Shown here piece by piece: positions 13,271 to 23,640 of a stretch of 38,532 bases of DNA. Both the position numbers and the translations under genes were made by a program. The number at the start of each line of letters is the position of its first letter. Within the stretch, counting starts at the first letter, position 1. The stretch is taken from NCBI GenBank assembly GCA_036496025.1, contig DASXLW010000135.1:1-38532 (forward strand), read 5' to 3'. This DNA comes from PALSA-505 sp036496025. Its GTDB lineage: Bacteria > Actinomycetota > Actinomycetes > Streptosporangiales > Streptosporangiaceae. The notes under the pieces were generated by a model. The model had not been told where the DNA came from. It made no database searches and was given only the letters and a program-made list of their open reading frames with translations.

Positions 13271-14908
13271 TCAGGGGACGAGCGCGACGACCAGCTCGGG
13301 GTCGGCCGAAGCCAGCGGGGCCCGGCCCGCGATGAGGTCGGCCGCGCGCTCCGCGATGGCGATCACCGGGGCGTTGGTGTTACCGCGCGGCACGGCCGGC
13401 ATGACCGACGCGTCCACCACGCGCAGCCCGTCCACCCCGCGCACTTTCAGTTCCGGGTCGACGACGCTGGTCAGCCTGCTCGCGGCCAGCCGGGACTCGC
13501 CGCCCATCGCGCAGCTGCCGACCGGATGGTAGAGGGTGGCGAGGTCCCGCCGGATGAACTCGCGGAGCTCGGCGTCCGTGCTGACATCGGTGCCGGGCGC
13601 GAACTCGCCGGCGCAGACCTTGGTCATCGGCCGCGCGGCCGCGAACTGCCGCGCCATCTTCAGCCCGGCGACCAGCGGCTCGATGTCGGCGCTGTCCGCG
13701 AGATAGCACGGGTCGATGGCCGGCTTGTGCCGGGGATCGGCGCTGCGCAGCGTGATCCGGCCCCGGCTGCGCACCGCGACCAGCGTGACCATCAGCGAGA
13801 GCGCCCGCTTGGCCGGGTCGGTGAGGCCCTGATTCTCATACGGCACGGGCAGCGCGTGCCACTGCAGGTCGGGCGCGGGCAGCCCGGGATCCGACCGGCT
13901 GAAGCCCCCGGCCTCGGCCACGTTGGTGACGAGCGGGCCGCTGTGCGCCAGCTGCCAGCGCAGCAGGCCGGCCGGGCCCCCCTGCTCCCAGAGGCTGCGA
14001 AACTTGGGCGCGTGCCACATGGCGGTGACGATCGGATGGTCGCTCAGGTTGGCGCCGACTCCCGGGCTGTCGGCGACCACCTCGATGCCCATCTCGCGTA
14101 GGTGATCCGCCGGGCCGATGCCGGACAGCATGAGCAACTGCGGGCTGTTCACGGCTCCGCCGGCCAGCAGGACCTCGCGCTGTGCGCGGGCCGATTCCTC
14201 CGCGCCGCCGCGCAGGTAGTGCACGACCGCGGCCCGGCCGCTTTCCAGCCCGATCCTGGTGACCAGGGAGTCGGTCTGCACGGTGAGGTTCGGACGCGCG
14301 AGCGCGGGCCTGAGGTAGGCGTCGGCGGCCGAGCACCGGCGGCCGCCGCGCTGGGTGACCTGGTAGAAGCCGACCCCGTCTTGGGCCGGGCCATTGAAGT
14401 CGTCGTTCGCGGCCAGCCCGCAGGCGGCCGCCGCCTCGACGAACGCCCTGGTCAGAGGGGACTTACGCGATGGATCCTGGACCCGCAGCGGGCCGCCCGC
14501 GCCGTGGTAGGCGGACGCGCCGCGGGAGTTGTCCTCGGCCCGGCGGAAGTAGGGCAGCAGGTCCGTGTAGCCCCAGCCGGTGCAGCCGTATTCGTCCCGC
14601 CAGGTGTCATAGTCGTACCGGTTGCCCCTGATGTAGATCATCGCGTTGGTCGAGGAGGAGCCGCCCAGGGTCTTGCCCCGGGGCCAGTAGATGCTGCGGC
14701 CACCCGCCCGTTCCTGCGGGACCGTGCTGTAGTCCCAGTCGTAGGGCCCCTTGAACAGCAGGTTGACCGCGGCCGGAATGTGGATCTCGTCCGCGTTGTC
14801 GGGCGGGCCCGCCTCGAGCAGCAGCACCTGCGTGGACGGATCCTCGGTCAGCCGGGCCGCCAGGACGCATCCCGCGCTGCCTGCACCGATGATGACGTAG
14901 TCGTACAC
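13271..14908 (-). CDS. GMC family oxidoreductase (choline dehydrogenase-like)
   Basis: This FAD enzyme of the glucose-methanol-choline family has 545 residues. The FAD-binding motif YVIIGAGSAGC is at the N-terminus, the GMC signature (GGSSSTNAMIYIRGN) lies near residue 80, and the C-terminus holds the active-site His of YHPVGSCAMG and the Asn-containing RGNTNAP. It would oxidise a primary alcohol to an aldehyde. The GTG at 14908 (VYDYVIIG) is chosen because GGGAGG lies 7 bases upstream; an upstream ATG at 14941 would add 11 residues. It is divergent from the adenosyltransferase gene and convergent with the aldehyde dehydrogenase, which could take its product. Substrate is unknown. Confidence 0.92.
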   Translation of the reverse strand: MYDYVIIGAGSAGCVLAARLTEDPSTQVLLLEAGPPDNADEIHIPAAVNLLFKGPYDWDYSTVPQERAGGRSIYWPRGKTLGGSSSTNAMIYIRGNRYDYDTWRDEYGCTGWGYTDLLPYFRRAEDNSRGASAYHGAGGPLRVQDPSRKSPLTRAFVEAAAACGLAANDDFNGPAQDGVGFYQVTQRGGRRCSAADAYLRPALARPNLTVQTDSLVTRIGLESGRAAVVHYLRGGAEESARAQREVLLAGGAVNSPQLLMLSGIGPADHLREMGIEVVADSPGVGANLSDHPIVTAMWHAPKFRSLWEQGGPAGLLRWQLAHSGPLVTNVAEAGGFSRSDPGLPAPDLQWHALPVPYENQGLTDPAKRALSLMVTLVAVRSRGRITLRSADPRHKPAIDPCYLADSADIEPLVAGLKMARQFAAARPMTKVCAGEFAPGTDVSTDAELREFIRRDLATLYHPVGSCAMGGESRLAASRLTSVVDPELKVRGVDGLRVVDASVMPAVPRGNTNAPVIAIAERAADLIAGRAPLASADPELVVALVP

Positions 14909-14954
14909 GACCGCCTCCCGAACCCGGTTCGGATACGCCACACCTTACTGCGGA

Positions 14955-14960
14955 TACGGT
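14955..14960 (+). promoter_or_regulatory. -10 box of the adenosyltransferase gene
   Basis: TACGGT lies 6 bases before the ATG at 14967, so transcription would begin at or next to the start codon. The purine-rich GAGGA between them is too close to act as a Shine-Dalgarno. No good -35 is visible. Confidence 0.4.
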
Positions 14961-14966
14961 GAGGAC

Positions 14967-15563
14967 ATGCCCAGTGATCGCAGCGAAACTCCCGTCGTGC
15001 TGTCCCGTATCTACACGCGCACCGGCGACGACGGCACGACCGCGCTCGGGGATGGTTCGCGGGCCGCCAAGACGGATCCTCGGCTGGTCGCCTACGCGGA
15101 CGTGGACGAGGCCAATTGCGCGATCGGGGTGGCGATCGCCCTCGGCGGCCTGGGGTCCGAGGTCACGCGGTTGCTCACCCGGATCCAGAACGAGCTCTTC
15201 GACGTGGGCGCCGACCTGTGCAGCCCGTTCGCGGCCGATGCCGAACGGCCCGGGCTCAGGGTCACCGACGACTACGTGGCCGCGCTCGAGCGGGCCTGTG
15301 ACGAGCACAACGCCGCGCTGCCCACGCTGCGCAGCTTCGTCCTGCCCGGGGGCACGGCCGGGGCCGCGCTGCTGCACGCGGCGCGCACCGTTGTCCGGCG
15401 GGCCGAGCGCAGCGCGTGGGCGGCCATGGACGCGCACGGCGACACCGTCAACCCTGTCACTGCGCGCTACCTCAACCGGCTGTCCGACCTGGTGTTCATC
15501 CTGGCGCGGGAAGCGAATGGGCCCGGGGGCGACGTGCTCTGGCGCCCCGGGGGCGAGCGCTAG
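14967..15563 (+). CDS. pduO: PduO-type cob(I)alamin adenosyltransferase
   Basis: The protein has 198 residues, typical for the PduO/MMAB family. It transfers the adenosyl group of ATP to cob(I)alamin to give adenosylcobalamin, and acts as a trimer in the cytoplasm. The ATP-binding N-terminus TRTGDDGTTALGDGSR is at about 17-32. The C-terminal signature is seen in RRAERSAW and YLNRLSDLVFILAR. Actinobacteria often keep this gene beside the ATP synthase operon and DUF2550, as here. Some annotations call it cobO, but the sequence is PduO type. Confidence 0.93.
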   Translation: MPSDRSETPVVLSRIYTRTGDDGTTALGDGSRAAKTDPRLVAYADVDEANCAIGVAIALGGLGSEVTRLLTRIQNELFDVGADLCSPFAADAERPGLRVTDDYVAALERACDEHNAALPTLRSFVLPGGTAGAALLHAARTVVRRAERSAWAAMDAHGDTVNPVTARYLNRLSDLVFILAREANGPGGDVLWRPGGER

Positions 15564-15599
15564 GACGCGGGCGCTGGCCCGGGCCCTCAGCGGGCGGGG

Positions 15600-15636
15600 C
15601 CACCGGCCCGGCCGCAGAGATGGCGGCCGGGCGTGG
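15600..15636. terminator. Bidirectional terminator between pduO and the DUF2550 gene
   Basis: GCCCGGCCGC (15606-15615) and GCGGCCGGGC (15623-15632) pair perfectly, with flanking CCAC/GTGG. The two genes converge here and the hairpin ends just before the DUF2550 stop codon. Confidence 0.65.
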
Positions 15637-15638
15637 TG

Positions 15639-16082
15639 TCAGCCGGGATGCGTTGCGGGCGGTGCCGCTTCCAGCCACGCCAGGAGCCCGGTGAGCGCGG
15701 ACTCGCTCATGGCCAGCTCCATCGGCTCGGCGCGCTCGCCCGCCCGGCACTCCACCACCACCATGCCCGGCCCCAGGCTGTTGGCCTCGTGGGAATCGGG
15801 CGGGCGCCGTGAAACGACGGTGAGCGTGCTTCGCGGGAAGCTCTCGTCGGGGCGCAGCAGCACGCCGAAAACCTGGTGCCAGCGCAGCTCGTCAGGCTGG
15901 TACGAGGCGACGCCGAGCCGCCAGGGGTGGTCGTCGCCCGGGCGCCGGAGCCCGCAGTCCACCGTTCCGCCGCCGCGCTCGATGAGCGCCCGGCGCCCGG
16001 CCACGGCCACGGCCGCGAGGACGAGAAAGACCAGCACGACGACGAGGAGCCAGCCGGCGTCGACTACCGTCGATCCGCCCAC
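15639..16082 (-). CDS. DUF2550 domain membrane protein
   Basis: The protein has 147 residues. One N-terminal hydrophobic helix (about 10-28, rich in Leu, Val and Ala) is followed by Arg-rich positive residues and a globular domain containing GLRRPGDDHPWRLGVASYQPDELRW-type sequence, characteristic of DUF2550. The same family follows atpC in mycobacteria and streptomycetes, and it ends the atp operon here (21 bases after atpC). Function is unknown. The conserved linkage suggests a link to ATP synthase or the membrane, but this is inference. Confidence 0.88.
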   Translation of the reverse strand: MGGSTVVDAGWLLVVVLVFLVLAAVAVAGRRALIERGGGTVDCGLRRPGDDHPWRLGVASYQPDELRWHQVFGVLLRPDESFPRSTLTVVSRRPPDSHEANSLGPGMVVVECRAGERAEPMELAMSESALTGLLAWLEAAPPATHPG

Positions 16083-16103
16083 TCCCCGCGCCCGCGGCCT
16101 TCG

Positions 16104-16523
16104 TCAGGCCTGCTCGCCCGCGGCCCGCAGCCGCGCTCTTGCGTAGCTGGCCTCGGCCGGCTCCGTACCGCCCGCGGCCGCTGCGTCGGCCGACGCCTCG
16201 AGTTCCGCCCGCGCCGCGGCCGTATCGACGTTGCCGCCCAGCTCGGCGTTCCTGGCCAGGATGGACACCCGGTCGTCGGCCACGGAGAAGAACCCGCTGC
16301 TCACCGCCGCGATCAGCTCCCCGCCCCCGGAGGCCTGGCCGTTGTCGCCCGCGGTCTCCGGATCGAGGATCCGGACCACGCTGCCCTCGGCGAGAATGCC
16401 GAGCACGGGCGGATGGGAGGACAGCACGCCCAGGTCGCCCTCGAGCGTCTTGGCCACGACCATCCGGGCCGAGCCCGACCAGATTTCACGGTCGGGCACC
16501 ACCAGCTCCACGTGCAGCGTCAT
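16104..16523 (-). CDS. atpC: ATP synthase epsilon subunit
   Basis: This central-stalk subunit of F1 (139 residues) couples rotation and can inhibit ATP hydrolysis. The N-terminal beta-sandwich shows the conserved EGDLGVLSSHPPVLGIL. A Gly-rich insertion (about residues 58-69) lengthens one loop. The C-terminal helical region is Ala-rich. The ATG at 16523 has GGAG 9 bases upstream; a GTG at 16529 is an alternative. It is the last F1 gene, 39 bases after atpD. Confidence 0.93.
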   Translation of the reverse strand: MTLHVELVVPDREIWSGSARMVVAKTLEGDLGVLSSHPPVLGILAEGSVVRILDPETAGDNGQASGGGELIAAVSSGFFSVADDRVSILARNAELGGNVDTAAARAELEASADAAAAGGTEPAEASYARARLRAAGEQA

Positions 16524-16562
16524 CGGCACTCACTCCAGGACGGCCGGAAGGGCCGGGAAAGA

Positions 16563-18017
16563 TCACGACTTTTCAAGCTCGGCCGCCTTCCTCTCCACGT
16601 CCTCGATGCCGCCGACCATGAAGAACGCCTGCTCGGGAAGGTTGTCGTACTTGCCCTCGGTGATCGCCTTGAACGAGGCGATCGTCTCGCTGAGCGGCAC
16701 GAAGATGCCGGGCTGCCCGGTGAACTGCTCGGCCACGAACATCGGGTGCGACAGGAAGCGCTCGATCCGGCGCGCCCGCTGCACCGTGACCTTGTCCTCC
16801 TCGGACAGCTCGTCGATGCCCAGGATCGCGATGATGTCCTGCAGCTCGTTGTAGCGCTGCAGGATCCGCTGGACCTCCCTGGCCACCTCGTAGTGCTCCT
16901 GGCCGACGTACTTCGCGTCCAGGATGCGCGAGGTGGAGTCGAGCGGGTCCACCGCCGGGAAGATGCCCTTCTCCGTGATCGCCCGGCTCAGCACGGTGGT
17001 CGCGTCCAGGTGGGCGAACACGGTGGCCGGTGCCGGGTCGGTGATGTCGTCGGCGGGCACGAAGATGGCCTGCATCGAGGTGATCGAGTGCCCGCGAGTG
17101 GAGGTGATGCGCTCCTGCAGCTCGCCCATCTCGTCGGCCAGCGTGGGCTGGTAGCCGACCGCCGACGGCAGCCGGCCGAGCAGGGTGGACACCTCCGAGC
17201 CGGCCTGGGTGAACCGGAAGATGTTGTCGATGAACAGCAGCACGTCCTGCTGCTGCTCGTCACGGAAGTACTCGGCCATGGTGAGCGCGGACAGGCCGAC
17301 CCGCAGCCGGGTGCCCGGCGGCTCGTCCATCTGGCCGAAGACCAGCGCGGTGTCCTGGATGACCTTCGACTCGGTCATCTCGATGAACAGGTCGTTGCCC
17401 TCGCGGGTGCGCTCCCCCACGCCGGCGAACACCGACACGCCGCCGAAGTTCTTCGCCACCCGCGTGATCATCTCCTGGATGAGCACGGTCTTGCCCACGC
17501 CGGCCCCGCCGAACAGGCCGACCTTCCCGCCCCTCACGTAGGGGGTGAGCAGGTCGAGGACCTTGATCCCGGTTTCCAGGATCTCCGTCCTGGGCTCCAG
17601 CTGGTCGAAAGGCGGCGCGGGCCGGTGGATCGGCCAGCGCTCGGTGACCTCGAGGGACGCGGTCGGCACGTCCAGCGTCTCGCCGAGCACGTTGAACACG
17701 TGCCCCTTGGTCACGTCCCCGACCGGGACCGTGATCGACTCACCGGTGTCGATCACCGTGGTCCCGCGGACCATGCCGTCGGTCTGCTGCATCGAGATCG
17801 CCCGGACGATGTTGTCGCCGATGTGCTGGGCGACCTCCAGGGTCAGCGTCTTCGTCACGCCGTCCAGCGTCACGTCCACGTGCAGGGCGTTGTAGATGTC
17901 GGGCATCGACTCGGCGGAGAACTCGACGTCCACCACGGGTCCGATGACCCGCGCGACGCGGCCGGTGTTCGCGCTGGCGTCGGCGCCGGAGACGGCGCTG
18001 TCGGTGGCTGCGGTCAT
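16563..18017 (-). CDS. atpD: ATP synthase beta subunit
   Basis: This catalytic F1 subunit has 484 residues. The P-loop GGAGVGKT is at 170-177, the catalytic-Glu region GERTREGND follows, and Walker B is VLLFIDNIF. The first 18 residues are a Ser/Ala-rich extension before the beta-barrel. An open frame continues far upstream into atpG, but the ATG at 18017 gives the normal family start; a GTG at 18029 overlapping the atpG stop is possible. It sits between atpG and atpC in the standard operon order. Confidence 0.96.
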   Translation of the reverse strand: MTAATDSAVSGADASANTGRVARVIGPVVDVEFSAESMPDIYNALHVDVTLDGVTKTLTLEVAQHIGDNIVRAISMQQTDGMVRGTTVIDTGESITVPVGDVTKGHVFNVLGETLDVPTASLEVTERWPIHRPAPPFDQLEPRTEILETGIKVLDLLTPYVRGGKVGLFGGAGVGKTVLIQEMITRVAKNFGGVSVFAGVGERTREGNDLFIEMTESKVIQDTALVFGQMDEPPGTRLRVGLSALTMAEYFRDEQQQDVLLFIDNIFRFTQAGSEVSTLLGRLPSAVGYQPTLADEMGELQERITSTRGHSITSMQAIFVPADDITDPAPATVFAHLDATTVLSRAITEKGIFPAVDPLDSTSRILDAKYVGQEHYEVAREVQRILQRYNELQDIIAILGIDELSEEDKVTVQRARRIERFLSHPMFVAEQFTGQPGIFVPLSETIASFKAITEGKYDNLPEQAFFMVGGIEDVERKAAELEKS

Positions 18018-18025
18018 GATGATAT

Positions 18026-18931
18026 TCACTCGCTTCCGGCGAGTTCCTCGGTCAGCGCGTTGGCGCCGCCGACGATCTCGCTGATTTCCTGGGTGATCTC
18101 GGCCTGCCGTGCCTTGTTGGCTTCTCTGGTCAGCACTTCGATCAGGTCTCTGGCGTTGTCGGTCGCCGACTTCATCGCGCGGCGCCTGGATGCGATCTCG
18201 GCCGCCGCGGACTCGAGCAGGGCCTGGTACAGCCGGTTCTCCACGTACCACGGCAGCAGCGCGTCAAGCACCGCCTCGTCGGACGGCTCGAACTCGTACA
18301 GGTTGAAGCCGCCCGGGGGCGCTTCGGTGGTCGCCTCGATCTCCAGCGGCAGGATGCGGCGGACCGCCGGGCTCTGGGTGAGCATGGACACGAACTCGGT
18401 GTAGACGAGGTGGATCTCGTCCAGCCCGCCCTCGTTCGGCCGCCCGAAGTCGTCCAGCAGCCGGGCGGCTATCTCGCTGGCGTCGGAGAACTCCGGCCGC
18501 TCGGAGAACCCGCTCCACTCCGCGGCCATCTCGCGGTCCCGGAACCGGTGCCAGACGATGCCCTTGCGTCCGGACACGTAGGCGTGGACCTCGATGCCGC
18601 GGCCGGTCAGCAGTTCGGTCAGCGACTGCGCCTCACGGAGCACATTGGCGTTGTACCCGCCGGCGAAGCCGCGGTCACTCGTCAGCATGACCACGGCGGC
18701 CCGGGACGGGTTGTCCGCCTCCGTGACGAGCGGGTGGGTGATCGACGGCGACCCGCTGACCACGGCCTCGACCGCTCGGGTGAGCTCCCGCGAATACGGC
18801 TGCGCCGCGCGCACCCGCTGCTGGGCCCGGATGATCCGGGATGACGCGATCAGCTCCTGGGCACGCGTGATCTTGGCGGTGGACTGGACCGCCCCGATCC
18901 GCCGCCTGACCGCGCGAAGCTGTGCTCCCAT
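18026..18931 (-). CDS. atpG: ATP synthase gamma subunit
   Basis: This rotor shaft of F1 has 301 residues. The N-terminal coiled-coil helix begins MGAQLRAVRRRIGAVQSTAK, the usual signature; the C-terminal helix holds RRRAMKSATDNARDLI. The central Rossmann-like part contains SDRGFAGGYNANVLR. It is longer than the E. coli subunit (about 287), as is normal for actinobacteria. It starts 11 bases after atpA and ends 8 bases before the atpD start, consistent with one operon. Confidence 0.95.
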   Translation of the reverse strand: MGAQLRAVRRRIGAVQSTAKITRAQELIASSRIIRAQQRVRAAQPYSRELTRAVEAVVSGSPSITHPLVTEADNPSRAAVVMLTSDRGFAGGYNANVLREAQSLTELLTGRGIEVHAYVSGRKGIVWHRFRDREMAAEWSGFSERPEFSDASEIAARLLDDFGRPNEGGLDEIHLVYTEFVSMLTQSPAVRRILPLEIEATTEAPPGGFNLYEFEPSDEAVLDALLPWYVENRLYQALLESAAAEIASRRRAMKSATDNARDLIEVLTREANKARQAEITQEISEIVGGANALTEELAGSE

Positions 18932-18942
18932 GTCTTGCTACC

Positions 18943-20610
<1,668 letters not shown>

Positions 20611-20646
20611 TGTCCTCGTGTCCTTCGCGTCATGATGCGGTCGCGG

Positions 20647-21465
20647 TCATGGTTGTCCCGCCAGCCTGCGCCGCAGGGACTCCAGGCGGCTGGCCACGCT
20701 CGCGTCGATGAACTCGTCACCGACCTGGACCGACATGCCGCCTACGACCTGCGGATCCAGCACGATGTTGAGATATACGTCATGTCCGTAGACGGCGGCC
20801 AGCGCCGCGGCCAGCCGCTCCTGCTGCTGTTCGGTGAGCGCGGAGGCCACCCGTACCACCGCGATGAGCCGCTGCTTGCGCTCGGCGGCCAGCCTGCCGT
20901 AGGTGTCCAGGGTCGCTTCCAGACTACGTCCCCGGGGGTGCAGGACCGCCTCGGTGATCAGCCGCTCCGTGACCGGGGTGGCCTTGCCGTCGAGCAGCGC
21001 GCCGAGCAGCCCCCGCTTGCGCTCGTCCGGCAGGTTGGGGTCGGACAGGGCCAGGCGCAGCTTCGGCTGCCCGGCCACCACCCGGCCGAACCGGAACAGC
21101 TCGTCCTCCAGGTTGTCCAGTTGCCTGCTCCGTTCGGCCGCGATCGTCAGCGCCTTCACGGCGAGCTCCTCGGCCGCGTCGGCCAGGTCGCGCGACGCCG
21201 ACCAGCGGGCCGACACCGCGTCGGCGAGCAGATCGAGCGTGGGCGCGGAAACCTTCCCGTCCAGCAGCGAGCGGACCAGGGTGGCCTTGGCCGCCGCCGG
21301 GCGCGCTGGGTCGGTCAGCGTCCGGCGCAGCGCGTGCTCGGAGTCGAGCAGCCGGGCCACGGCGAACAGCTCATCGCCCATCGTTTCCGCTACGGCCTTG
21401 GTCGTGGCCAGGGCCGTGAGCCGATCGCTGGCCGCGGCCAGCGAGGTCCTGCTCGCGCCCCTCAT
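20647..21465 (-). CDS. atpH: ATP synthase delta subunit
   Basis: This peripheral-stalk subunit has 272 residues and links F1 to the b subunits. It is longer than the E. coli delta (about 177), matching the long actinobacterial form. The C-terminal part carries the conserved DPQVVGGMSVQVGDEFIDASV. The N-terminal half is helical and Ala/Leu-rich. Unlike mycobacteria, it is not fused to subunit b. It lies between atpF and atpA. Confidence 0.93.
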   Translation of the reverse strand: MRGASRTSLAAASDRLTALATTKAVAETMGDELFAVARLLDSEHALRRTLTDPARPAAAKATLVRSLLDGKVSAPTLDLLADAVSARWSASRDLADAAEELAVKALTIAAERSRQLDNLEDELFRFGRVVAGQPKLRLALSDPNLPDERKRGLLGALLDGKATPVTERLITEAVLHPRGRSLEATLDTYGRLAAERKQRLIAVVRVASALTEQQQERLAAALAAVYGHDVYLNIVLDPQVVGGMSVQVGDEFIDASVASRLESLRRRLAGQP

Positions 21466-21531
21466 CGGCTCACCTCCGCTCTGTTATCGGGAAATCCGGG
21501 ACATCCCTAACGGGCACGTCCCGGTCTGGGC

Positions 21532-22086
21532 TCAAGGGCCGGCCCGCAGTTCCGCGGCCTGCTCACCACTACCCTCAAGCTCGCCGAGGAACCTGTCCAC
21601 GACCCGGCTCTGCCGGGCTTCGTCGGTCAGCGACTCGCCGACGATCCGCCCGGCCAGCTCGACGGACAGCTCGCCGACCTGCTGCCTGAGCGCGGCCAGC
21701 GCCTGCTGGCGGTCGGTGTCGATCTGGGCGTGCGCGGCATCGAGCAAGCGGGTCGCCTCGGCCTGCGCCTGCTCGCGCATCTCGGCGATGATCTGGGCGC
21801 CCTGCTCCCTGGCCTCCTCGCGCAGCCGGGCCGCTTCGTGCCGGGCATCGGCGAGCTGCGTCTGGTACTGCTGCAGCACCTCCCTGGCCTCGGTCTGGGC
21901 CTCCTCGGCCCGCTCGAGGCCGCCCTCGATCGCTTCGGTTCGCTCGGACAGCGTCTTCTGCAGCCTGGGCAGCAGGACCTTGTAGAACGCGCCGAAGATG
22001 ACGGCGAAGCCGATCAGCCCCAGGATCAGCTCGGTAGCCGAGGGAATGAGCGGGTTCGTCGACGACGACGCCGCGAGGTACGTCAT
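21532..22086 (-). CDS. atpF: ATP synthase b subunit
   Basis: This peripheral-stalk subunit has 184 residues. One transmembrane helix (about 19-40, LILGLIGFAVIFGAFYKVLL) is followed by a long charged, Gln/Glu/Arg-rich coiled coil that dimerises in the stator. The ATG at 22086 has the perfect Shine-Dalgarno AGGAGGTGA 8-9 bases upstream, overriding a longer open frame to 22185. Position between atpE and atpH fits. Confidence 0.95.
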   Translation of the reverse strand: MTYLAASSSTNPLIPSATELILGLIGFAVIFGAFYKVLLPRLQKTLSERTEAIEGGLERAEEAQTEAREVLQQYQTQLADARHEAARLREEAREQGAQIIAEMREQAQAEATRLLDAAHAQIDTDRQQALAALRQQVGELSVELAGRIVGESLTDEARQSRVVDRFLGELEGSGEQAAELRAGP

Positions 22087-22112
22087 GATGCGGTCACCTC
22101 CTGCCGGCGCCG

Positions 22113-22370
22113 TCAGTGCGTGAAGATGAACGGCACCACGATGCCGATCAGGGCCAGGGCCTCGCAGAGAGCGAACCCGACCCACATGTTGGCGCGGATC
22201 AGGCCGACCGCCTCGGGCTGGCGGGCCATGGCCTCAGTCGCGTGCCCGAAGATCAGGCCGATGCCGACGCCGGGACCGATGGCCGCGAGGCCGTACGCGA
22301 CGGCACCGAGCCGGCCGGCGACCGTGGTCGTGGAACCCGCGGCGAGTACATGGGTTGCGAGATGATACAT
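22113..22370 (-). CDS. atpE: ATP synthase c subunit
   Basis: This c-ring subunit has 85 residues and two transmembrane helices. The proton-binding carboxylate is Glu70 in the second helix (GFALCEALALIG). The cytoplasmic loop has RQPE at 50-53. The Gly-rich first helix (GLAAIGPGVGIGLI) allows tight packing. Glu at the key site with no nearby Na+-binding Gln/Ser set suggests a proton-driven enzyme. Confidence 0.96.
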   Translation of the reverse strand: MYHLATHVLAAGSTTTVAGRLGAVAYGLAAIGPGVGIGLIFGHATEAMARQPEAVGLIRANMWVGFALCEALALIGIVVPFIFTH

Positions 22371-22430
22371 GTGCTCATTCCTTTGTATTCGGACCGGCGG
22401 TTTCGGCCCGCCGGCAAGGCTTGTCTGGGA

Positions 22431-23234
22431 TCAAATCCCCTCCATCGCGTCGCCGATGTAGAAGGCGGCCAGGATGGTGAAGATGAACGCCTGCAGGAAC
22501 TGGATCAGCAACTCGAACGCGGTCAAGATGACCACCATCGCCAGTGATCCCGCCGCGTACACCAGGCCGATGGACGCGCTGACGAAGTACCACGTCGCGA
22601 GGTAGAAGACGAGCAGCAGCAGGTGCCCGGCGAACATGTTGGCGAACAGCCGGACGCCGAGCGTGAACGGCCGCACGAGGATGTCGGAGAACAGCACGAT
22701 CGGCGCGAGCAGCCACAGGATCCACCACGGGGCGTCGGGGATCATGTGCCTGAAGAAGCCGATCGGCCCGTGGATCTTGAAACCTACGGACATGTAGGTG
22801 AGCCAGACCAGGGCGACCAGGATCCAGGCGAAGCCGATGTGCGCAGGCACCGGGAACTGCGCGACCGGGATGATCTCCAGCAGGTTCATCACCCAGATGA
22901 AGAAGAAGAGCGTCATCAGGAAGGGGAGGTAACCGTCGCCCTTCCTGCCGATCATCGGGCGCAGGATCTGGTCCCGGACGAACATCACGCCGACCTCGCC
23001 GATGTTCTGGATCCCCCGCGGCACGAGCTTGGGCTTGGAGAACGCGGCCCAGAAGAACCCCACGACGACGACCACGACGATCACCAGGAGCAGCTCGGGC
23101 TTGGTGACGTGCCACGGGCCGATGCTGAAGATCGGCCTGAACGTGAAGTCCTCCAGGCCGGGCGAGGGATAGCCGCAGCCGGAGAAGATGTGGCAACCGC
23201 TGGCCGCGGTGGTCGCGTGGACGTCAAGCGTCAC
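22431..23234 (-). CDS. atpB: ATP synthase a subunit
   Basis: This membrane stator of Fo has 267 residues and several transmembrane helices. The essential Arg is in LGVRLFANMFAGHLLL, and the conserved C-terminal helix ends QAFIFTILAAFYIGDA. The GTG at 23234 is preferred because AAGGAG is 7 bases upstream; the TTG at 23240 would be only one base from it. It is the first core subunit gene, after two AtpI-like genes. Confidence 0.95.
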   Translation of the reverse strand: MTLDVHATTAASGCHIFSGCGYPSPGLEDFTFRPIFSIGPWHVTKPELLLVIVVVVVVGFFWAAFSKPKLVPRGIQNIGEVGVMFVRDQILRPMIGRKGDGYLPFLMTLFFFIWVMNLLEIIPVAQFPVPAHIGFAWILVALVWLTYMSVGFKIHGPIGFFRHMIPDAPWWILWLLAPIVLFSDILVRPFTLGVRLFANMFAGHLLLLVFYLATWYFVSASIGLVYAAGSLAMVVILTAFELLIQFLQAFIFTILAAFYIGDAMEGI

Positions 23235-23291
23235 GTTCAAGCTCCTTGTACCAGCCGGTCCCGGCGGCCCCGTAGGCGGGCCCGAGAGCGA

Positions 23292-23555
23292 TCAGGACTT
23301 GCCGTCGCGAGCCGCCCCGGACCGGCCGAAGCGGAGGATGACCAAGGTGACGGCCAGGGCCAGCCCGACCACCATCCCGATCGGGAACAGCAGCGTCGAG
23401 TGCACCACCCAGCGGCCGATGGCCCAGCCGATGGCACCGTAGAAGATCATGCCGCTCAGCAGGTAGCTGAACACGGTCCAGCCGGGATTCTCGTGCCGCG
23501 GGTCCGGCGGCGGGCCCAGGCCCCGGCGCCACCACGGGTCGCGGCGTCCGCTCAC
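23292..23555 (-). CDS. AtpZ/AtpI-like small membrane protein
   Basis: The protein has 87 residues and two transmembrane helices (about 27-46 and 53-72) joined by a short loop with GWAIGRWV. The N-terminus is basic and Pro/Trp-rich. This resembles the AtpZ/AtpI helper proteins found upstream of atpB, which assist c-ring assembly or ion transport. It starts with GTG and precedes atpB by 57 bases. The label rests on topology and position. Confidence 0.75.
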   Translation of the reverse strand: MSGRRDPWWRRGLGPPPDPRHENPGWTVFSYLLSGMIFYGAIGWAIGRWVVHSTLLFPIGMVVGLALAVTLVILRFGRSGAARDGKS

Positions 23556-23640
23556 CGCGCACCGCCGACGAGACGGCCGGGAAGGTAGCGCGATCCGCGG
23601 GCCGCGATCCGAGGTCCGGAAGCAGGGTGTCCACCACGGG

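Noticed and set aside
15876..18404. Very long open frame on the plus strand (842 codons)
   Set aside because: It lies antisense to atpD and atpC, which are certain. Its translation is low-complexity (Arg/His/Gly/Asp) with no family, typical of GC-rich opposite-frame artefacts.
21465..21532. atpF-atpH fusion as in mycobacteria
   Set aside because: The two genes are separate, with their own stops and a 66-base gap.
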